Shown piece by piece: positions 41,122 through 49,497 of a stretch of 64,000 nt of DNA (within the stretch, counting starts at the first letter, position 1; every line of letters begins with the position of its first letter). The translations under genes were made by a program, and so were the position numbers. The DNA is from Bacillus sp. UNC41MFS5. Lineage in GTDB: Bacteria; Bacillota; Bacilli; Bacillales_B; DSM-18226. The notes under the pieces were generated by a model. That model was not told where the DNA came from and did no database searches. It saw only the letters and a program-made list of their open reading frames with translations. The stretch spans positions 62,001 to 126,000 of the forward strand of contig NZ_KK366020.1 in the NCBI RefSeq assembly GCF_000686805.1. The letters are read 5' to 3'.

Positions 41122-41269
41122 AATTTTCATAGTTTGCCAAAGGGATAGGGAGCGTAATGTCTCCCTATTCCACTTTCTAAAAGAAATGCAAGTTTCCCAA
41201 CATGCAAACGTTGTTTAATTGTATTTAAAAAAAGATTCGTAGAAGTCGGTCCAAAGGAGTGTAAGACAT

Positions 41270-42148
41270 ATGGAATTAATTCAGCAGCTTGTCAATGGAA
41301 TTTCCTTGGGCAGTATTTATGCACTAATCGCCCTAGGATACACAATGGTATACGGTATTGTAAAACTAATTAACTTTGCCCATGGGGATGTCTTCATGGT
41401 CGGTGCCTTTATAGGTTTTTATTCCATTACTATTCTTGATTTAGGATTTTTCCCAGCATTACTTATTTCAATGGTTGCCTGTGCAATCTTCGGTGTATTA
41501 ATCGAGAGGATTGCCTATAAACCTCTCCGGAATGCAACAAGAATCGCTGCCCTTATTACAGCGATTGGAGTCTCATTGTTTATCGAGTATGGAACCATTT
41601 ATATTCGCGGTGCTCAGCCGGAAGCTTATCCAGATGGAATCGTTCCACTAAAAACCCTTGAGATTTTTGGGGTGAAAATCAGCGGTCAGTCCATCCTTAT
41701 TTTAGGAACATCCGTCATCTTAATGATTTTACTTCAATTTATCGTTCATAAAACAAAAATTGGTAAAGCCATGCGTGCTGTATCACATGACATGGATGCT
41801 GCAAGATTAATGGGTATCAATGTAAATAACACGATTTCAGCAACTTTTGCAATCGGATCTGCCCTAGCAGGAGCAGCGGGCGTGGTCTTTGGGGTATACT
41901 ATACAAAAATCGAGCCGTTAATGGGAATTATCCCAGGGCTTAAAGCGTTTGTCGCAGCTGTTTTAGGCGGAATTGGAATTATTCCTGGCGCGATGACCGG
42001 CGGTTTATTATTAGGTGTCATTGAGTCACTTGTTAGTGCTGCAGGTTACTCTCTATGGCGAGACGGTGTAGCGTTTGTTGTGCTTATCTTAATTTTGATT
42101 TTCCGTCCAGCTGGTTTATTTGGTAAAAATATCAGGGAAAAGGTGTAA
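41270..42148 (+). CDS. livH: Branched-chain amino acid ABC importer permease LivH
   Basis: 292 aa, about eight hydrophobic helices. The N-terminal ELIQQLVNGISLGSIYALIALGYTMVYGIVKLINFAHGDVFMVGAF is the hallmark of LivH. Also seen are AMRAVSHDMDAARLMGINVN (the EAA-like coupling loop) and GLKAFVAAVLGGIGIIPGAMTGGLLLG. Forms the channel with LivM. Ribosome site AAAGGAGTG. It begins 330 bp after livK, the gap being filled by repeats, so expression may rely on read-through. Confidence 0.94.
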   Translation: MELIQQLVNGISLGSIYALIALGYTMVYGIVKLINFAHGDVFMVGAFIGFYSITILDLGFFPALLISMVACAIFGVLIERIAYKPLRNATRIAALITAIGVSLFIEYGTIYIRGAQPEAYPDGIVPLKTLEIFGVKISGQSILILGTSVILMILLQFIVHKTKIGKAMRAVSHDMDAARLMGINVNNTISATFAIGSALAGAAGVVFGVYYTKIEPLMGIIPGLKAFVAAVLGGIGIIPGAMTGGLLLGVIESLVSAAGYSLWRDGVAFVVLILILIFRPAGLFGKNIREKV

Positions 42149-42163
42149 GGAGGTCTTTAAGCA

Positions 42164-43138
42164 ATGACAATGTTAAAACAAGCAAAATTTTTCTGGACCT
42201 CGATCGTGTTAGCCGTTATATTTTCGGTCGTCATGCAATTTTTAATTAATGGTGGTTCATTGAATCAGTTTTATGTAAATACGCTATTTTTTATTGGTAT
42301 TAATATTATTCTTGCGGTAAGTCTTCATTTAATTATTGGTATTACCGGTCAGTTTTCGATTGGACATGCCGGGTTCCTTGCTGTTGGCGCCTATGCCTCA
42401 GCCATTATGACAATGAAACTTAGCCTCCCGTTTCCAGTGGCCCTTCTTGTTGGCGGTGTAGCTGCAGCAGTAGCAGGTCTCATTATTGGGATTCCGTCCC
42501 TTCGATTAAAAGGTGATTATCTAGCGATTGCCACACTTGGATTCGGAGAGATTGTGAGAATTGTCTTCTTAAATATTGATTACGTCGGCGGAGCAAGCGG
42601 AATGACTGTCTCCCACTTTACCACATGGCCTTGGTTGATCGGTTGTGTTATTTTAACAATTGTAGTGATTGCGAACTTTACAAATTCGACTCATGGGCGA
42701 GCATGTATTTCGATCAGAGAAAATGAAATTGCTGCCGATGCGATGGGGATTAATACAACCTATTATAAGGTAACAGCTTTTGCAATCGGTGCATTTTTTG
42801 CTGGAATTGCCGGTGCATTATATGCTCATAACTTTTATATTATCCAACCAACAAACTTTGGCTTTTTGAAATCATTTGATATTTTAATCTTTGTCGTTCT
42901 AGGCGGGTTAGGAAGTATGTCAGGAGCGGTGATTGCTGCAATCCTGTTAACAATCATTTCGACCTATCTATCTAGCTATCCAGAGGTTCGGATGGTTATT
43001 TACAGCCTTGTCCTAATTGTGATGATGCTTTTCCGTCCGCAAGGTCTGCTCGGCACAAAAGAAATTACCTCATTCTTTAAAGTTGGTAAAGCGGCTAAAG
43101 GAGGAGTAAAGCATGACAACAAAAACCCAATTGCTTAA
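42164..43138 (+). CDS. livM: Branched-chain amino acid ABC importer permease LivM
   Basis: 324 aa, about ten hydrophobic helices. LivM motifs: HLIIGITGQFSIGHAGFLAVGAYASA, LRLKGDYLAIATLGFGEIVRIV, and GRACISIRENEIAADAMGINTTYYK (coupling loop). Starts 15 bp after livH with AGGAGG; its 3' end overlaps livG by 26 bp, implying coupled translation. Confidence 0.94.
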   Translation: MTMLKQAKFFWTSIVLAVIFSVVMQFLINGGSLNQFYVNTLFFIGINIILAVSLHLIIGITGQFSIGHAGFLAVGAYASAIMTMKLSLPFPVALLVGGVAAAVAGLIIGIPSLRLKGDYLAIATLGFGEIVRIVFLNIDYVGGASGMTVSHFTTWPWLIGCVILTIVVIANFTNSTHGRACISIRENEIAADAMGINTTYYKVTAFAIGAFFAGIAGALYAHNFYIIQPTNFGFLKSFDILIFVVLGGLGSMSGAVIAAILLTIISTYLSSYPEVRMVIYSLVLIVMMLFRPQGLLGTKEITSFFKVGKAAKGGVKHDNKNPIA

Positions 43139-43892
43139 AGTAGAAAATGTCGGGATTCGTTTCGGCGGTTTAAAAGCTGTATCAGATGTAAATGTGGAAT
43201 TAAATCAGGGTGAACTTGTCGGTTTAATTGGCCCCAATGGTGCAGGTAAAACCACATTTTTTAACTTGCTAACAGGTGTCTATGTTCCAACGGAGGGAAC
43301 CATTTCGTTAACAGGTGATAAACTTAATGGCTTAGCACCTTATAAAATCACTAAAAAAGGAATCAGCCGGACATTTCAAAACATTCGCTTGTTTAGTGAT
43401 CTGTCTGTTCTCGATAATGTAAAGGTCGCTTATCATTCACTGGCAAAGCATTCGATGGTAAGCTCTATCTTCCGCCTTCCAACTCACTTTGCTGGTGAAA
43501 AGGAAATGGAAGAAAAGGCAATTGACTTCTTGAAAATCTTTAAGTTGGAAAATGTGATGCATGAAAAGGCGAAGAACTTACCGTATGGACAGCAGCGTCG
43601 CCTCGAAATTGCCCGGGCATTGGCAGCCGGCCCAAAATTATTGCTGCTCGATGAGCCAGCCGCCGGAATGAATCCACAGGAAACAGAAGAACTAATGAAC
43701 TTAATTGCGTTAATCCGTGAGAAATTTTCATTAACAATCCTCTTAATTGAACATGATATGGGCCTTGTTATGGGTGTGTGTGAGCGCATCTATGTGCTTG
43801 ACCATGGTCAATTAATTGCGGATGGGACACCAGAACAAATCAGAAATAATCCAAAAGTCATCGAAGCCTATCTTGGAGAGGAGGTCTCCTAA
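43113..43892 (+). CDS. livG: Branched-chain amino acid ABC importer ATPase LivG
   Basis: 259 aa. Walker A GPNGAGKTT, signature LPYGQQRRLEIARAL, Walker B LLLLDEPAAGMNP, switch IEHDM. The LivG-type FQNIRLF and AGMNP motifs separate it from LivF. The start lies inside livM, with GGAGG 8-9 nt upstream. Its stop overlaps the livF start by one base. Confidence 0.95.
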   Translation: MTTKTQLLKVENVGIRFGGLKAVSDVNVELNQGELVGLIGPNGAGKTTFFNLLTGVYVPTEGTISLTGDKLNGLAPYKITKKGISRTFQNIRLFSDLSVLDNVKVAYHSLAKHSMVSSIFRLPTHFAGEKEMEEKAIDFLKIFKLENVMHEKAKNLPYGQQRRLEIARALAAGPKLLLLDEPAAGMNPQETEELMNLIALIREKFSLTILLIEHDMGLVMGVCERIYVLDHGQLIADGTPEQIRNNPKVIEAYLGEEVS

Positions 43893-44599
43893 TGCTAAAA
43901 GTGAATGATATAAATGTTTATTATGGTAATATCCACGCGTTGAAGGGGGTTTCCCTCGAGATCAATCAAGGAGAAATTGTTACGTTGATTGGTGCCAATG
44001 GTGCGGGGAAAAGTACGCTTTTACAAACCATATCAGGACTATTGAAGCCGAAAAATGGTGAAGTATTGTTTGAAGGCGAGCATGTAGCCGGGAAGGTTCC
44101 GCAATTAATTGTGAAACGGGGAATTTCACAAGTACCGGAAGGCCGCCGTGTGTTCTCGAACATGTCTGTGGAAGAAAATCTTGAATTAGGTGCGTACTTA
44201 AGGAAAGATAAAAAGGGAATTCAAGAAGATTTTGAAAAAGTTTATCAGCTGTTCCCACGGTTGTTAGAGCGTAAAAAGCAGCAATCTGGGACCCTTTCTG
44301 GTGGAGAGCAGCAAATGCTTGCGATGGGACGAGCATTAATGGCTAGGCCGCGTCTCTTACTGTTAGACGAGCCGTCCATGGGTCTTGCACCGCTATTAGT
44401 AAAAACGATTTTCAAGATTATCGAGGAAATCAATAAAACGGGCACAACGATTCTATTAGTAGAGCAAAACGCCAATATGGCCCTCTCGATTGCCGACCGT
44501 GCTTATGTTATTGAAACAGGAAAAATTGTCGCTTCTGGAACAGCTGCAGAGCTTAACTCAAGCGACCAAATTAGAAATGCTTATCTTGGCGGGCATTAA
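43892..44599 (+). CDS. livF: Branched-chain amino acid ABC importer ATPase LivF
   Basis: 235 aa. Walker A GANGAGKST, the LivF motif VPEGRRVFSNMSVEENLELGA, signature LSGGEQQMLAMGRALM, Walker B LLLLDEPSMGLAPLLV, switch VEQNA. Last gene of the liv operon, coupled to livG through TAATG. Followed by a short family-A repeat and a strong terminator. Confidence 0.95.
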   Translation: MLKVNDINVYYGNIHALKGVSLEINQGEIVTLIGANGAGKSTLLQTISGLLKPKNGEVLFEGEHVAGKVPQLIVKRGISQVPEGRRVFSNMSVEENLELGAYLRKDKKGIQEDFEKVYQLFPRLLERKKQQSGTLSGGEQQMLAMGRALMARPRLLLLDEPSMGLAPLLVKTIFKIIEEINKTGTTILLVEQNANMALSIADRAYVIETGKIVASGTAAELNSSDQIRNAYLGGH

Positions 44600-44601
44600 A
44601 A

Positions 44602-44640
44602 CCGAAAAGCTCTAGCGCCTAGGCACTAGAGCTAGATATC
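44602..44640 (+). repeat. Dispersed repeat family A, short diverged form
   Basis: CCGAAAAGCTCTAGCGCC then TAGGCACTAGAGCTAGATATC: recognisable ends with compensating changes (CTCTAGCGCC / GGCACTAGAG), so pairing of the arms seems to be kept. Confidence 0.55.
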
Positions 44641-44670
44641 AAAAAGGAGTTGGGACCCCCAACTCCTTTT
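44641..44670. terminator. Bidirectional terminator between livF and the radical SAM gene
   Basis: AAAAAGGAGTTGGG and CCCAACTCCTTTT form a perfect stem with a 2-3 nt loop, placed between convergent genes. Confidence 0.92.
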
Positions 44671-44680
44671 AATTTTAACA

Positions 44681-46489
44681 TTATCTTTTCATTTTCCGTT
44701 GTTCAGGATCTAGCCGGAATTGCTGGCGGCGCTTCGGTTGCATTAGATGTCTAATTTTGTTTGCATAATCTTCATACAACTGTTCCAATCCTACAAATGT
44801 TAGTGAAAAGAAGTTAGCATAATTCTTTTGGACTTCCCACTTTAACTCGTTCTTTCCACAAATACTATATTTATTTAGCTCTTCTATTTCCTCCTGAATC
44901 TTCGCTAATTCAACTCCTTGCTGCTCTTCAGGAAGCGAGAGAACATAATCTATTTTTACGATGTAATTAATCGATTTCTCAATCTTCCAATTAATTTCTT
45001 GATATCCTTCTTCATCAATCAGCTCGTATTTTAATTTAAATTCATTTAGTAGTTTAGCAGATTCATAGGTTGAATTCACAATATCATCACGGGTCATATC
45101 TTTAGTTTCATAGCTGAGCATATGCTTCCAAGATGGCTGGGTAATCGCCTTGCGGTGGTCCTCAAGGGTATGGCAGAACTTTTTATAGCCGTGCAGCTCT
45201 GGATTTTCAAAAGCTGGGCTTGCAGGGTCAAGGAACGGTGCAAGCGGTGCGACAAAATAGTATATTCGTTTATCTTGCTGACAAGCAAGATGAATCTTTT
45301 CACAGAAATCAATGTTTTCTAAGGCGCTGTCATATGTTTGTCCTGGAATTCCAACCATGAAGAATAAATCGATTTTTTTACAGCCATGCTTTAAGGCAAA
45401 ATTGAGCGTATCAATGACTTTTGAGTTGGTACAATTAAATTTTCCATTATAACGTCTAATCTTTTCATCATGGGTTTCAAGCGTGATTTCAATACTATAT
45501 TTGGGAACACTTTCATTCATTTGTTGAAAGAACTCTTCATCTGCATACTGGAATAATTCAAAAACGACTTCATTTTTAAGATTGAGTTCTTTCAGCCGGC
45601 TAAAAAACTCTTTGACATATTCACGTCCACCCTGGCGCAAATCATGGAGGATAAAAATGGGTGCCTGGCTAAAGCGGGAAATGAATTTAATATCTTCGAC
45701 GAGCTTTTCGGGTGACCGTAAGGCGAGCGAACTACGGTTACAGTTTTGATCATAAGCATCCTTAGAACCGCCGCAAATCAGGCAGTTTTGCGAGCAGCCT
45801 CGCGCCGTCAGTAAGGCGGTATTCGGGTACTGCAGCCAGCCATTGTATGGCAGCGGGTCAAGGAAGTTCCGATATTTAAAGACAGAGCGTATCGCATAGC
45901 GATATCCTGGAACATCCAGATCATCTAAATCCTTAGGTACATAGGTAAGCGGATTGTAGCCAACATCACTTCCCTTCTTCCACGTTAAATTGGGGATGTC
46001 AGCATAGTGGGTATTTCCTTGTTCGATTTTATTCATCAATAGAAGCATCAGTTTTTCAGTGGAATCGCCGCGCATCACAAAATCGATACAAGGATATTCA
46101 ATCAGTTCCTTATGATAATAGGTCGAAGACAGGCCGCCAAAAATCACCGGGATATCGGGATGAAGTTTTTTAACTACTCTAGCTAACTCGATACTGCCAT
46201 GAGCGTGTGGAAGCCAGTGAAGGTCAATTCCGAAAGCCTTTGTTTGGATGTTCTTTAACTTTGCTTCGACATCAAATTTGTCACTCATGAGCATTCGATT
46301 GGCGATATTAATGATTTTCACTCGAAGACCGTACCTTTCCAGGTATTCCGCGATACTGGTAATGCCAATCGGATACATCTCAAATACGGGTGATGAGGGA
46401 ACTACATCACTGATGGGGCCGGCAAGCAGGGAGTTTTTTCGAAAATCATAGACGCTTGGAGCATGCAAAAGGACTAAATCGTATTTCAT
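44681..46489 (-). CDS. B12-binding-domain radical SAM protein of unknown function
   Basis: 602 aa. An N-terminal cobalamin-binding Rossmann domain (about 40-170: YPIGITSIAEYLERYGLRVKIIN ... IPVIFGGLSSTYYHKELIEYP) is followed by a radical SAM barrel. The cluster motif is Cys-x3-Cys-x2-Cys in TARGCSQNCLICGGSKDAYD. SAM-binding features are EITLETHDEKIRRYNGKF and VGIPGQTYDSALENIDFCEKI. A C-terminal helical extension of ~130 residues (NYIVKIDYVLSLPEEQQG...) ends in a basic tail. B12-radical SAM enzymes methylate or rearrange unreactive carbons. Nothing around it hints at the substrate. Ribosome site GAGGTG. Monocistronic. Confidence 0.85.
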   Translation of the reverse strand: MKYDLVLLHAPSVYDFRKNSLLAGPISDVVPSSPVFEMYPIGITSIAEYLERYGLRVKIINIANRMLMSDKFDVEAKLKNIQTKAFGIDLHWLPHAHGSIELARVVKKLHPDIPVIFGGLSSTYYHKELIEYPCIDFVMRGDSTEKLMLLLMNKIEQGNTHYADIPNLTWKKGSDVGYNPLTYVPKDLDDLDVPGYRYAIRSVFKYRNFLDPLPYNGWLQYPNTALLTARGCSQNCLICGGSKDAYDQNCNRSSLALRSPEKLVEDIKFISRFSQAPIFILHDLRQGGREYVKEFFSRLKELNLKNEVVFELFQYADEEFFQQMNESVPKYSIEITLETHDEKIRRYNGKFNCTNSKVIDTLNFALKHGCKKIDLFFMVGIPGQTYDSALENIDFCEKIHLACQQDKRIYYFVAPLAPFLDPASPAFENPELHGYKKFCHTLEDHRKAITQPSWKHMLSYETKDMTRDDIVNSTYESAKLLNEFKLKYELIDEEGYQEINWKIEKSINYIVKIDYVLSLPEEQQGVELAKIQEEIEELNKYSICGKNELKWEVQKNYANFFSLTFVGLEQLYEDYANKIRHLMQPKRRQQFRLDPEQRKMKR

Positions 46490-46773
46490 TTATTTCACCT
46501 CATGGAAAATAGTATAAAGAACAGCGTCTTTCTATAGGGTTAAAATATTTTTTGTGAAGTATGGAACATAAACTATTTTTCAATAGGAATAATGAAAATA
46601 TTATCTTTTTTGGAAATGAAAGTAATTTATTGTTGTTAAGTTTAGTGTACTATAATAATTGTTTATTAGAGTGACAAATGGGTGACAGATATTGGGTGAT
46701 TTTGTGTAAATTCTGCTAATCCAGTATGCTAGAAACTAGTTTAGAGTCTTCAAAGTCAGGGAGGAATTATAAC

Positions 46774-47250
46774 GTGGCACAATCTAAAACAAATGCGATG
46801 CGCATTTTAGATGCAAAAAAGGTCAGCTATGAAATGCTTACCTATGATAATAAAGACGGAAAAATTGACGGTGTTTCTGTTGCCGAAAAAATAGGCAGAG
46901 ACCCTAAGGAGGTCTATAAGACGCTCGTTGCACAGGGGGCCAGCAAGAATGCCTATGTCTTTGTTATTCCCGTTGCTGAGGAATTGGATTTAAAAAAGGC
47001 AGCAAAAGCAGCTGGTGAAAAGAATGTGGAGATGCTTCCCGTCAAGGATATTCAGAAATGGACAGGATATATCCGCGGCGGCTGCTCGCCTATTGGTATG
47101 AAAAAGGAGTATAAGACGATTATTGATGAGCACGCCAATGAGCTGGATACTATCATTGTCAGCGCCGGGAAAATTGGTGTCCAAATCGTTTTAGCCCCTG
47201 CCCAATTGCAAGAGGTCACAAAAGCTGACATTGTCCCAATCATTAAGTAA
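46774..47250 (+). CDS. ybaK: YbaK/EbsC-family Cys-tRNA(Pro) deacylase
   Basis: 158 aa. The YbaK domain is intact: SVAEKIGRDPKEVYKTLVAQG (catalytic Lys region), AYVFVIPVAEELDLKKAAKAAGEKNVEMLP, and TGYIRGGCSPIGMKKEYKTIIDE. The enzyme hydrolyses Cys mischarged on tRNA(Pro) in the cytoplasm. The start is GTG at 46774 (VAQSKTNAMRILD) with GGGAGG 9 nt upstream; an upstream in-frame ATG at 46726 lacks a site. The 46490-46773 gap before it is AT-rich with a TATAAT-like box near 46651 but no clear -35. Confidence 0.88.
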   Translation: MAQSKTNAMRILDAKKVSYEMLTYDNKDGKIDGVSVAEKIGRDPKEVYKTLVAQGASKNAYVFVIPVAEELDLKKAAKAAGEKNVEMLPVKDIQKWTGYIRGGCSPIGMKKEYKTIIDEHANELDTIIVSAGKIGVQIVLAPAQLQEVTKADIVPIIK

Positions 47251-47344
47251 GATTTTTTTACTAGGCACTCACCTATAGGTGGCAATCGCATAAGATAGGG
47301 TGAAATTATCTTACGAGTGTCACGATAAAAGGGAGTGTTGATCA

Positions 47345-48448
47345 GTGGCAGGAAAAATTAAAAATTATTTTGCTGGCGGTAATACAGCTAGAGGTTTTCA
47401 TAATTTATATGATTCCAATCTTCAAGATCTCGACCGGTTATTTATTTTAAAAGGCGGTCCAGGAACAGGTAAATCTTCACTCATGAAAAAAATCGGCAAT
47501 GAGTGGCTTGAAAAGGGCTTTGATGTTGAATTCTTACATTGTTCTTCTGATAATAATTCCATAGATGGTGTTTTGATCCCGGCGTTAAAGGTGGGAATTG
47601 TCGATGGAACTGCCCCGCATGTGATTGAACCAAAAGCACCAGGTGCGGTGGATGAGTATATTAACCTCGGCGAGGCTTGGAATGCTCGTGCCTTAGCCAT
47701 CCATAAAAGTACAATCATGAAGTTAACTAATCAAATCAGCCAGTCCTTTCATAAGGCCTATGATACGTTTAAAGAAGCATTGGATATTCATGATGATTGG
47801 GAAAAAATCTATATCAACAGCATGGATTTTAAGAAAGCGGACCAATTAACGAACAAATTAATTGATACCATCTTTGGAAAAATGAAGCTAAGTAAAAAAT
47901 CAGATATCCGTCACCGCTTTTTAGGAGCAGCAACGCCAAAAGGAGCGGTCGATTATGTTCCGAATCTAACGGAAGAGATTCCAAAACGTTATTTCATTAA
48001 AGGGCGCCCGGGCTCTGGTAAATCAACCATGCTGAAGAAGCTTGCGGCGGCGGCTGAAGTCAGAGGGGTGGATGTAGAGGTTTACCATTGTGGCTTTGAC
48101 CCGCACAGCCTCGATATGGTCATTTTCAGGGAACTAGGAATTGCGATCTTTGATAGTACTGCCCCTCATGAATATTTCCCAAGCAGAGATGGCGATGAAA
48201 TCATTGATATGTATGAATTACTAATCGCTCCAGGGACAGATGAAATCTTTGAAGATATCATCACTAAAATTTCAACCAATTATAAAAATAAGATGAACGA
48301 GGCAATCTCCTATTTAGCTCGGGCGAAGGAACTTCATGATGAGCTAGAGGAAATATATATTGCAGCGATGGACTTTTCCGTTGTTGAAGGAATCCAGAAC
48401 AAAATAGCCGAGGAAATCAGGGAGTTAGCGGCGAGTAAAGTAGAGTAA
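47345..48448 (+). CDS. Duplicated P-loop ATPase (PRK06851-type)
   Basis: 367 aa composed of two similar halves, each with its own Walker A: FILKGGPGTGKSSLMKKIG near residue 37 and YFIKGRPGSGKSTMLKKLA near 220. Each is followed by a matching segment (VEFLHCSSDNNSIDGVLIPALKVGIVDGTAPH and VEVYHCGFDPHSLDMVIFRELGIAIFDSTAPHEY) and a similar tail ending in IYINSMDF or IYIAAMDF. This clear internal duplication is typical of a Firmicutes family of unknown function. Start is GTG at 47345 after AAGGGAG. A 12-bp palindrome CACCTATAGGTG (47270-47281) lies in its upstream gap. Confidence 0.85.
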   Translation: MAGKIKNYFAGGNTARGFHNLYDSNLQDLDRLFILKGGPGTGKSSLMKKIGNEWLEKGFDVEFLHCSSDNNSIDGVLIPALKVGIVDGTAPHVIEPKAPGAVDEYINLGEAWNARALAIHKSTIMKLTNQISQSFHKAYDTFKEALDIHDDWEKIYINSMDFKKADQLTNKLIDTIFGKMKLSKKSDIRHRFLGAATPKGAVDYVPNLTEEIPKRYFIKGRPGSGKSTMLKKLAAAAEVRGVDVEVYHCGFDPHSLDMVIFRELGIAIFDSTAPHEYFPSRDGDEIIDMYELLIAPGTDEIFEDIITKISTNYKNKMNEAISYLARAKELHDELEEIYIAAMDFSVVEGIQNKIAEEIRELAASKVE

Positions 48449-48541
48449 AAATACTTTCAAATAGGACTAAAATATTACCTTTCACCAAATTAGGCAGGGC
48501 GCATACGTTAAAGGGAAAATTAAATAAAAGGGGACTTAACC

Positions 48542-49174
48542 TTGGATCATTTCAATTACCCTCAGGGTCATGGTAAAATGCCTAATTTTCCTTATGAAAA
48601 CAACCTCCGGCAGACACAAACACAACCGCCGCCGCATGGAGGAGGCTATCAACCACCATCGCACGGAGGAGGCCATCAACCGCCGCCGCATGGAGGAGGT
48701 CATCAACCACCATCGCACGGAGGAGGCCATCAACCGCCGCCGCATGGAGGAGGTCATCAACCGCCGCCGCACGGGGGAGGTCATCAACCGCCGCCGCATG
48801 GGGGAGGTCATCAACCGCCGCCGCATGGGGGAGGTCATCATCCGCCATCACATGGAGGAGGCTATCAACCGCCGCCGCATGGGGGAGGCTATCATCCGCC
48901 ATATGGAGGAGGCTCCCATTATGATGGTCCTCCGGCTGGACCGCCTCCCACCTATATTCCGCATGAATCAGCTGGCTTATATGCGGTTGACCCAGGAGGA
49001 ATTAGGCACTGTCTGTACCGTTATACCTATATTTGGTTGAGAAACGGAAGTAGCTTCTGGTATTATCCAACCTACGTGGGCAGAAACTCCATCGGTGGGT
49101 ACCGCTGGAGTGGAAACCACTGGATATATTATGGAACGGACTTAAGCAGAATCCGTTCATTTAGTTGCCACTAA
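48542..49174 (+). CDS. His/Pro/Gly-rich 9-residue repeat protein with aromatic C-terminal domain
   Basis: 210 aa, TTG start at 48542 after AAAGGGGA. Residues 29-124 are eleven tandem units of [P-P-(P/S)-H-G-G-G-(H/Y)-(Q/H)], the last one shortened. The C-terminal ~75 residues form a separate Tyr/Trp-rich domain (LYAVDPGGIRHCLYRYTYIWLRNGSSFWYYPTYVGRN). No signal peptide. The His-rich tract could bind metal ions, and Tyr/Gly-rich proteins of this size occur in spore coats. I do not recognise the family, so a coat role is a guess. The unit is 27 bp in DNA and third positions are nearly uniform, indicating recent expansion. Confidence 0.75.
   Translation: MDHFNYPQGHGKMPNFPYENNLRQTQTQPPPHGGGYQPPSHGGGHQPPPHGGGHQPPSHGGGHQPPPHGGGHQPPPHGGGHQPPPHGGGHQPPPHGGGHHPPSHGGGYQPPPHGGGYHPPYGGGSHYDGPPAGPPPTYIPHESAGLYAVDPGGIRHCLYRYTYIWLRNGSSFWYYPTYVGRNSIGGYRWSGNHWIYYGTDLSRIRSFSCH
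48626..48913 (+). repeat. 27-bp tandem repeat inside the His/Pro/Gly gene
   Basis: Ten full 27-bp copies and one 24-bp copy, built on CCGCCGCATGGGGGAGG with alternation between CCGCCGCAT and CCATCGCAC forms. Because the unit is a multiple of three, all copies keep frame; long open frames on other frames of this tract are by-products. Confidence 0.9.
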
Positions 49175-49175
49175 T

Positions 49176-49217
49176 TAGAAAGAACTGTCCTAAATTGGGC
49201 AGTTCTTTCTTTTTTTT
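49176..49217. terminator. Terminator, probably bidirectional
   Basis: AGAAAGAACTGTCC pairs with GGGCAGTTCTTTCT (one wobble) followed by eight T. It overlaps the last codon of the small minus-strand gene. Confidence 0.9.
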
Positions 49218-49377
49218 AAGAGTTTGGATTTGTTTTGCTTTTCTGCCCTTTGGTGTTGCGCTTATTACCTTTGCTGTTATCACCGCTGACAAACTCGCTG
49301 GAAAATTCAGCTTCCGACTGTCCTGCTTGCGGTGAGTTTTGATTCTTACTGCCTTTGTTGTATTTCTTCGTCATCAT
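49216..49377 (-). CDS. Small Gln/Asn/Ser-rich protein, possibly gamma-type SASP-like, 53 aa
   Basis: The minus-strand frame begins MMTKKYNKGSKNQNSPQAGQ and ends KSKTNPNS. An AAAGGAGGG ribosome site stands 4-5 nt upstream. The central AEFSSEFVSGDN recalls the GQFGTEFASET repeat of gamma-type small acid-soluble spore proteins. The whole is hydrophilic, without aromatic core or membrane segment. It is divergent from the AlkD-like gene. The SASP link rests on composition and one short motif only. Confidence 0.55.
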   Translation of the reverse strand: MMTKKYNKGSKNQNSPQAGQSEAEFSSEFVSGDNSKGNKRNTKGQKSKTNPNS

Positions 49378-49497
49378 TGATCCCTCCTTTTCTACTATGG
49401 TTTAGTTTGCATTCGAGTAAGTTGTTTATTCAGGTAAAATAAAGGTAATATTTGAATGATTAGATAGCTGACGGGAATTTTTTGAAAGGGTGATTGG

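Noticed and set aside
41000..41218. 72-codon frame between livK and livH
   Set aside because: Lies across the two dispersed repeats and has no ribosome site.
48536..49040. Long open frames in other frames of the His/Pro/Gly repeat tract, on both strands
   Set aside because: By-products of a 27-bp unit lacking stops in several frames; only the frame at 48542 has a ribosome site and a non-repetitive C-terminal domain.
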